From positions 8,470 to 72,469 of the forward strand of contig KQ965833.1 in assembly GCA_001574975.1 (NCBI GenBank): 64,000 nucleotides of DNA, in the 5' to 3' direction. Of this stretch, positions 57,797 to 64,000 are shown piece by piece. Position numbers and translations under genes: made by a program. This DNA is from Gonapodya prolifera JEL478. Lineage: Eukaryota > Monoblepharomycota > Monoblepharidomycetes > Monoblepharidales > Gonapodyaceae. Within the stretch, counting starts at the first letter, position 1; each line of letters opens with the position of its first letter. A model generated the notes under the pieces. It searched no databases. It was given only the letters and a program-made list of their open reading frames with translations, and was not told the DNA's origin.

Positions 57797-60360
57797 ATGT
57801 CACCCCCTTCTTTCTCCCTTTCTCTCGCCCCCACCGAGATCGCCCGCAGCACCGACCACATCGTGGCTCTCCTGCGCTCTGCAGGCGACGCAGTCATATC
57901 CTCTGTCTCCTCGCACCAAACACCGAAGGCTTCCACTCTCCTTTCTTCCTTCTACCGCCCCCAAGACACTGCATCGGCACTGCAGCACAAAGTCACGTTC
58001 CCCTCAATGGTCTCTTCTGACGCGGCAGTCCGCTCAGCTTCCGTGAAGGCGAAGAAAACACTCGCAGACGCGTGGGCCGAACCATTCGCTCGCCCGGACG
58101 TGTACCGCGCGCTCAAATCTGCAGACGCCTCATCCCTCTCACCCACGGACGCCACGCTTTACAAGCGCACCCTGGCACTGTTCGAGCGGACGGGGTCGGC
58201 CCTGTCTGACGCAGATCGTGCAAAGTTCCTGGACCTCAAGGCCAAAATCTCGGCCCTCGAGCTCGAATTCCAGACCAACATCAACGAGGACTCCACGGAA
58301 CTATGGTTTTCTGAAACTGACCTCGCTGGCGCCCCTGCGGACTGGATCGCCGGTCTTCCAACTGACACCTCCCGACCCGGACTTCGCAAAGTTTCGATGA
58401 AGGCACCCGATGTGACGAGTGTGCTCCAATTTGTGAACTCCCCCTCTACACGCCGCGCCGTCTCGGCTGCTTACAACTCACGCTGCGTCTCTTCAAACCT
58501 TCCTGTCCTAGTGCGACTCCTCGGGGCACGCCACGACGCGGCTCGGATCCTGGGGTACGATTGTTGGGCGGACTACCGTCTTTCGGCATGCATGGCACGT
58601 ACGAGTCCGGCAGTCATTGTCTTTCTCATGCGCGTGCTTGATGGAGTCAAGAAGAGGCGCGAGAGTGATTTGGAAGCAGTGAGGGAGCTCAAGGCCAAGA
58701 CAGAGGGAACTGCTTTGGAGGAGACGAGGGTGGAGGTGTACGATGTACCGTACTACGAGAGCAAGCTTCGCCAGGCCTTGTACGGCGTTGATGATGATGC
58801 TGTCCGCGCGTACTTTCCTACTTCGCGTGTCGTGGCTGGTGTGTTAAAGATGTACGTTGTCTATTTTCCCAGAGATCGTATGGGTGGTGGAGTTTCACTG
58901 ATGCTGATCCAAAATATGCACTTGACGAAGCTACGAAGACGTCTTCCGCCTCAAATTCACACCTGTCACCGACCGATCGCTGGTCTGGAATGACGAAGTA
59001 CAGTATTACCGCGTCAATGAGCGATCCGAGTCTTCGGATGTGGAGGGGGAACTGGTTGGGTAGTGAGTTTATCTTCTCTTCCTGGATTCTGCAACAACCG
59101 AATACGTAATTGTCACTGCCTCAAAGCTTCGCACTTGACATGCACCCGCGTCCTGGCAAGTACTCACACCAATGTGTCGTACCTCTCGTTCCGTCGCTCT
59201 CTGGCGACGTGCCTGTTGCGTGCAATGTTGGGAACTTGGCACGCCCTGGGAAGGATGGCGAGGGCGTGATGCGGCATGCCGAGGTGCGGACGTTTTTCCA
59301 TGAGTGAGTTTTGGTTGGGTGGGAAAGGGAGTGAAGGAGATGAGCGCACTTACCAATTACGCAACAGGTTTGGACACATCCTGCACCATGTCTGCACCCG
59401 GTCGGAGCACTACTTGGGGAGCTGGACATGGAGTGTTAATCCGTGAGTTATCTTCTGCTCATTGTCTCGATCCGTTGGGTTGTCCGTTCAACAATTCCGG
59501 CTTCCTCTCCCGATCGGCCGGCCGCTGCGACCGCCCACCTTAATTCCAAACGTCCACGGCTACCAACCGTTTCCAAACATTTCCATATTTGCTCCTCACT
59601 TGCAGCTATCCCGGTGGAGTGGAACTCGACTACCTCGAAACTCCGTCCCAAACCCTCGAAAACTTCCTTTGGCAACCATCCATCCTGCGTCTTCTCTCCT
59701 CGCACCACACGACCTCCGCTCCTCTCCCCGAACCGCTCATCACTGGCCTGTCGCGGTCGCGAAACATCATGTCGGGGTACCACTACTCCCGCCAGATCTT
59801 TTTATCGCTGTGGGACATGGAAGTGCATTCGCGCGCGTGGAAGTGGGAGACTGAGGTGGATGTGAAGAGCGGTGTGGAGGAGTTGAAGAAGAGTTTTGAG
59901 AAGGGGTGGAGGGAGAGTACGGGCATGGATGTGGTCGAGGGGACAATGATGGCTGCGAGCTGGTGAGTCGAGGTGACGGCGCCGTTGATAATGTGTCGTT
60001 GTGAAATGAAATTTGGGTAACAGGTACCACCCCGCGATGGGATACGACGCTGGATATTATTCTTACTTATGGGCTGAGGTGAGTTGTCGGGTTCAATTTC
60101 CTCGCTTTCTGATAAAACAGTCCTTATTTACAATCCCCCGTGCGAATAACATTCTCACACCAACCTAGGTCTACGCCCATGACGTATTTTCCATCTTTGC
60201 CTCATCTCCTCAGTCGTGCCTGGACGCCGACACCGGCGCGCGGTACCGTTCTGCACTGCTTCAACCGGGCGCAACGCGTGACGCGGAGGACATGCTGAGA
60301 GAGTTTTTAGGAAGGGAGCCGAACGAGGAGGCGTTTTTGAGGGAGATTATGGCAGAATGA
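57797..60360 (+). CDS. PRD1: M3-family zinc metallopeptidase (thimet oligopeptidase / saccharolysin)
   Basis: Degrades short cytosolic or mitochondrial peptides. A first exon of about 1,050 bp gives the helical N-terminal half (VTFPSMVSSDAAVRSAS, then LDLKAKISALELEFQTNINE). Then follow IYEDVFRLKF, LDMHPRPGKYSHQC, and the zinc site HEFGH, split by an intron just after 59300 and continued as FGHILHHVC. The third ligand is the Glu in LDYLETPSQTLENFLW, with Tyr/His residues of the active site in SGYHYSRQIF and YDAGYYSYLWAEVY. The C-terminal block ends FLGREPNEEAFLREIMAE, stop 60358-60360. The segment between the zinc helix and ETPSQ (WSVNPYPGGVELD) is longer than in typical relatives; it may reflect an imperfect exon boundary. 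No clear mitochondrial presequence is seen, so a cytosolic location is more likely. Confidence 0.9.
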
Positions 60361-60454
60361 AGTCTCGGTAGTTGGAATATCATCGTATCAAACCCCCGCC
60401 GGAAATGCGTCCGTACAGTGCGAGCGCGCACGACGACGAGACAACTAGACTTAT

Positions 60455-60885
60455 AAAACGTTGTTCATTGAATGCCAAAACCCTGTTGTGGCAGTTGTTC
60501 GAGCAACGGAACGGACCAACCCAAAACTAAAATTCAATCCACCACCACCTGCGGCGAACGGACCCATCGCCACCAGCATTTCCAAACAGCTCAGTCTTGG
60601 CGATTTTCCAACCGAGGCGCTCCTGTCCTTGGCATGCACTTCCCTCTGCGAGATACAATCATCCTCAGTAGAGCTAGCTCCCACCTGCGCGATGTTTTGG
60701 CATCCACGATCTTCCGTACCGTCAGAGTGACAAATTTGGGTGGACTCGATGCCCGAATCCTCGAACGCTTCTCGGTAGCACACGGGGGTTGCGTTCAACA
60801 CATTCGATTACAGTGTTTCCTCTTCCCGAACCGAGAAGAGGCTCTCGCTGTCGAGAATGCGTCCGACAGTGGTGCGTTGTGGTAA
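60455..60885 (+). pseudogene. F-box protein gene with a one-base frame break
   Basis: A Pro-rich start runs into the beginning of an F-box (LGDFPTEALLS) in one frame. The rest of the F-box (MHFPLRDTIILSRASSHLRD, then VLASTIFRTVRV) lies in the next frame, so one base is missing near 60630-60640. The second frame continues with LDARILERFSVAHGGCVQH and ends at 60885. F-box proteins recruit substrates to SCF ubiquitin ligases; no substrate-binding repeat is left here. Either it is a decayed member of an expanded family or the base loss is an assembly error. Confidence 0.55.
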
Positions 60886-62140
60886 CGAGTCCTATTATCT
60901 TTCGGCAGTTCAATGCTGGGGCGGATCAGGCCGCGTACGATCGGCTCATGGAACTGGCGAACACGAACGCTGCTCAGGTTTCGTGATGCATTGCTTCACA
61001 TTCCAGAGTTTTCGTGATTTGGTGCTCTAGTGATCTTCACCATGCGCCGTAATAGAACCATTTTCAAACCCCATGTAGCAGCTGAATATTCACATATGAC
61101 GTTATGTTGGCAAGTCCTTCAGTTTTAACGCTCACACCCGCCCGCGCATACGTGTTCATGGCTGCAAATAAACCTATATTCCGTTGACTCAACCACAGAC
61201 GTGCTCGGCGTCCCAGGTGAACTGGGTGCACCGTGTCCTTCGGTGCTAACCCTAATCGAAACAAAACATCAACCCTTGGACAGAATCTCCGCAATTCAAC
61301 CAACCCGGCGTACCCTCGCGTCGATGCTTTGGGCCACACTACCCGTGAACAGCGTGTGTGCGCACCACCGCCTGTACAAGTGCGAACACCGGGAGGAATC
61401 AGCGGTGCGGCGTATCTATACATGGAGTGACACCGCACAGATGCCTAACCAACCTCGCACAACAGTCCAATGCTGGTGCATCGTCACGTACAAGGTCTTT
61501 GACAGCACTTACATGCACGGCCGCCACTACCCGCCAAGGGGGACACGCGAATGCGCCCGCCGAAAGGAGTGCCCGCCGCCGGCATCATATCGACGCCCAA
61601 AACAGCAGTATTTCGGGTTCAAACGACATGCACGAGGACTTGGCAGCGTATTGTGCTTCTAACCGGTGCAGCGTTCGTGCAGAGGCATGGAATGGGATGT
61701 TGGGTGGCAATAGGGCAAGAGGCAACAGCACCGGCCGGGTCTTGGCACGGTCACCCAGAGGCTATGTTTTCCCTTGGTGAAAAATCCAAGGTACACTTTT
61801 ATATTACATTGTCACCATACACACACAGTACATTATTTCCAAAGTCAAAGCACTCTTGGTATCCGAAATTTCAAATCTCGTCCACTTCCGACACTCCGTC
61901 ACGATTATCCAATAGCTCCCTCCAATTTCGACATCCACAATCCGACAACCAGGCGTCCGGAAAAGGATGGCGATGAGGCACACGCTGTGCCGGGTCCCGC
62001 CCTGACCCGTCCCTTGATTTTATGGTCACGCACCCCCTGCACAGATACTTCGCACTCCAGCCCCGCCCACGTCTGTCTTTGTTTCCCTTCGCCGCTTCTT
62101 CTCCGCTGTCTCCCATCCGCCCTCATCACCCGCCCGCCGC
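60886..62140. other. about 1.25 kb without a supported gene
   Basis: Continuation of the broken F-box locus followed by sequence with only short, unsupported frames on both strands. A final exon of the next minus-strand gene might lie at 61871-62116 (ends GVSEVDEI), but no splice link was established. Confidence 0.4.
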
Positions 62141-63994
62141 CTACCCCCGCAGGACCCATCCAACCCCGCACTCGAACCCCTCGACGGCGCCAAACCATTC
62201 ATGGTCCTGAGCCTGCAGGTACGAAAGGTCGACGTGGTACCCGAGCTTGTCGACAAAACTCGCCGACCGGACCGGGTCGAGTTGTGGGCGCCCCGGAGCA
62301 GGTGGGTGGAGCGAGGATTCGATAAGAGGAGGGATGCGCGTGGGCGCCGGAAGTGTTTCGAACACGTGGATCGAGAGCGTGCTGTCTCCAGAGGCGATGG
62401 CGACGAGGAACCCTCCCGGCGTTCGGGTGACGCGTGGGGGAGGGGCGGGCGGGTCGAAAATGTCCGCGACGCCCACTACGTCCTCTGCGGCGCCACCCTC
62501 TCCCAGGACGTTTCGACACGCTTCCGGGTCAAGCACCCGCGAGAAGATGTGTGGCGGGACGGACGCGGGCCAGGTCGACGCGCGCAGGCAGGGTCGCGGT
62601 GAATGCATCAGGCCCGGGTTGATTGCGAAACTGCATCTGTGACGGAGGGGGCAGAAGGGTTTGTGAGAAAGGGTGGCCGGGTAGCGAACGAAACAGGAAA
62701 AGGAGGGGAGGTTTTCGTGTTAACATATGCGCCCATACGTTGAACAGAAGAGGGAGAGAAATGTAAACCCCGCCTGGGTCCCAACGTCCAGGGGCTCGCG
62801 GCACGTCCTAGTCCACAAGATCCGCCAGATAAGAGTCCCAGCCCACACCGCGGTGCCTTGCACACACCATCCCAACTGTTTCAATCTCGGCTCGCCCCAA
62901 TCACCCAAACGACACGCGCTCCCCCTCGGCGGCGGCTGATCCCCTCGCTCACCCCAGTCCGCCACCCCCAAACAACAAAACAACAATACCCACATATGCC
63001 TCTGCACGAAATCAAACACGCCGCCCCTCACAATCCACCGCTCATTATCATCCACGGGCTCCATCGCCTTCCTCTTCTCCTCCTTTTCCTCCTCCGTCTC
63101 CTTCCTTCCCTCCTCCTCCCTTCCCTTCCCCAGCTCCTGCTCACCTGCTCCATCCTCACGCACGGCATACCGGACCCTCCAACCCTTCATCGGCCCATCC
63201 GCCCCGTCGACGCCCACACACCGCAGCGTGATGCGGCGGGTGAAGAGCATGGAGGAGTAGGACGGGTGGATGGGCGCGGGTGGGATCGGGTATGTGGAGG
63301 GGGAAGTGGCGATTTGGTGGATTGGGCGGCGGCGGTGCTGCGCGTGCGCGGGGCCGGGTGTTGGCGCGGGCGCGCCGGGCGTGGTGGTGGTGGCGGGAGT
63401 TGTGGGCGGCGTTTGGAAAGGGAAAGGCGGGTTCGCGTTTACAGGGAAGGCGTTGTGTGGAGTCGTGTGCGTGTGCGTGTTTGGAGGAGGAGGAGTAGGA
63501 AACGGTTGTGTCGGATTCGGTATCCCAGGACCCATTGCGCCCCACTGCGGTGTGTTCATCTGTGCAGCCGTATACGTATGCGTGACGTTGTTGACTGCGT
63601 TGAAATCGAACCCAGCGGCGGCGCCCCACCCTGGGTGTCCCTGTCCCAGCACGCCAGGACCGGACGAAATGACGTTCTGCGCCAGCGTCTGCCACTCTGG
63701 CGTCGGTGGTGTGAAGAGTGGGTAGACGTGCTGCAAGTGCGCCTGCATGGAGGAGAGATGTGAGGAGAGAGGTGGGATCGCGGCGTGCGGCGAGACCGAG
63801 TGCGGGAGTGGGTGCGTGTGCTGGTTGGAATGAGTGGCGAGGGTCGTCGGGTGGTTGTTGTGGGAGGAGAAGGAGGTGACGGCTGTGTGTGTTGCATTGA
63901 CGGGTTGTGGTCCCGCCGTCTGTGCACCACCCGGCGTCGCGCCCGGCGTCGCCTGTCCCAGTCCGTGCACCTGCACCCGCGTCTGCGCCAATAA
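62141..63994 (-). CDS. unrecognised Pro/His/Thr-rich protein, 5' end at or beyond window edge
   Basis: The minus-strand frame from 63991 is rich in Pro, His, Thr and Asn (QMNTPQWGAMGPGIPNPTQ, then many PPP and HTHT runs), typical of a disordered regulatory protein. It then has a better-formed segment (LFTRRITLRCVGVDG, MKGWRVRYAVRED, a Glu/Lys stretch, ERWIVRGGVFDFV). After one or more introns around 62640-63010, a second stretch continues from about 62608 with GGFLVAIASGDSTLSIHVFE and FVDKLGYHVDLSYLQAQD, ending at 62141. I do not recognise the family. The open frame reaches the last bases of the window, so it may start further right. Exon joints are not established. Confidence 0.4.
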
Positions 63995-64000
63995 ATTCCC

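Noticed and set aside
62858-63763. 301-residue plus-strand frame at the window end
   Set aside because: It starts on Pro/His/Leu-rich sequence and crosses the complement of the Pro/Thr-rich minus-strand gene; biased composition alone explains its length.

Overview
The window is nuclear DNA from a fungus, most likely an early-diverging, flagellated (zoosporic) one. Genes are broken by short introns, mostly about 36-90 bp. Several gene architectures are fungal: a two-domain HIS7 enzyme (cyclohydrolase plus pyrophosphatase, without histidinol dehydrogenase), a fungal-type Scm3 and a Stt4-type PI4-kinase. Three other genes are not expected in yeasts, moulds or mushrooms: a Chibby-family basal-body protein, a parvin (the CH-domain partner of integrin-linked kinase) and a myosin with a double MyTH4-FERM tail and SH3 domain, as in class VII. 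The call rests on protein families read by eye; no database search was possible.

Layout. Bases 1 to about 9.7 kb are a nest of transposon remnants: pieces of Ty1/Copia elements (integrase, reverse transcriptase, RNase H, one 283-bp LTR) and two BED/hAT transposons. One hAT still shows terminal inverted repeats and a decayed 8-bp target duplication. From 9.7 to 11.4 kb no gene is visible. From 11.5 kb onward genes are tightly packed: Qa-SNARE(-), USE1(-), MED22(+), condensin BRN1(+), HIS7(-), Chibby(-), poly(A) polymerase PAP1(-), a Sel1-repeat protein(-), SCM3(-), SDHAF3(+), parvin(+), MyTH4-FERM myosin(-), PI4-kinase STT4(+), TRAPPC2(+), SURF6/RRP14(+), RAD54(-), unrecognised membrane or surface proteins (54-57 kb), an M3 metallopeptidase(+), a broken F-box gene(+), and an unrecognised Pro/His/Thr-rich protein(-) running to the window end.

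The genes are not one operon-like system. Functional themes are membrane traffic (two SNAREs, TRAPPC2, PI4-kinase), chromosome biology (condensin, Scm3, RAD54), RNA and ribosome production (PAP1, SURF6, MED22), and the actin/basal-body set (parvin, MyTH4-FERM myosin, Chibby). Parvin and the myosin are convergent neighbours.

Quality caveat: several conserved genes (PAP1, STT4, F-box, a membrane protein, perhaps USE1 and the Qa-SNARE) have single-base frame breaks or in-frame stops, and there is one N at 17825. Some breaks fall in homopolymers, so assembly errors are as likely as real decay. Exon boundaries come from reading-frame continuity plus GT/GC..AG signals and are approximate unless stated.
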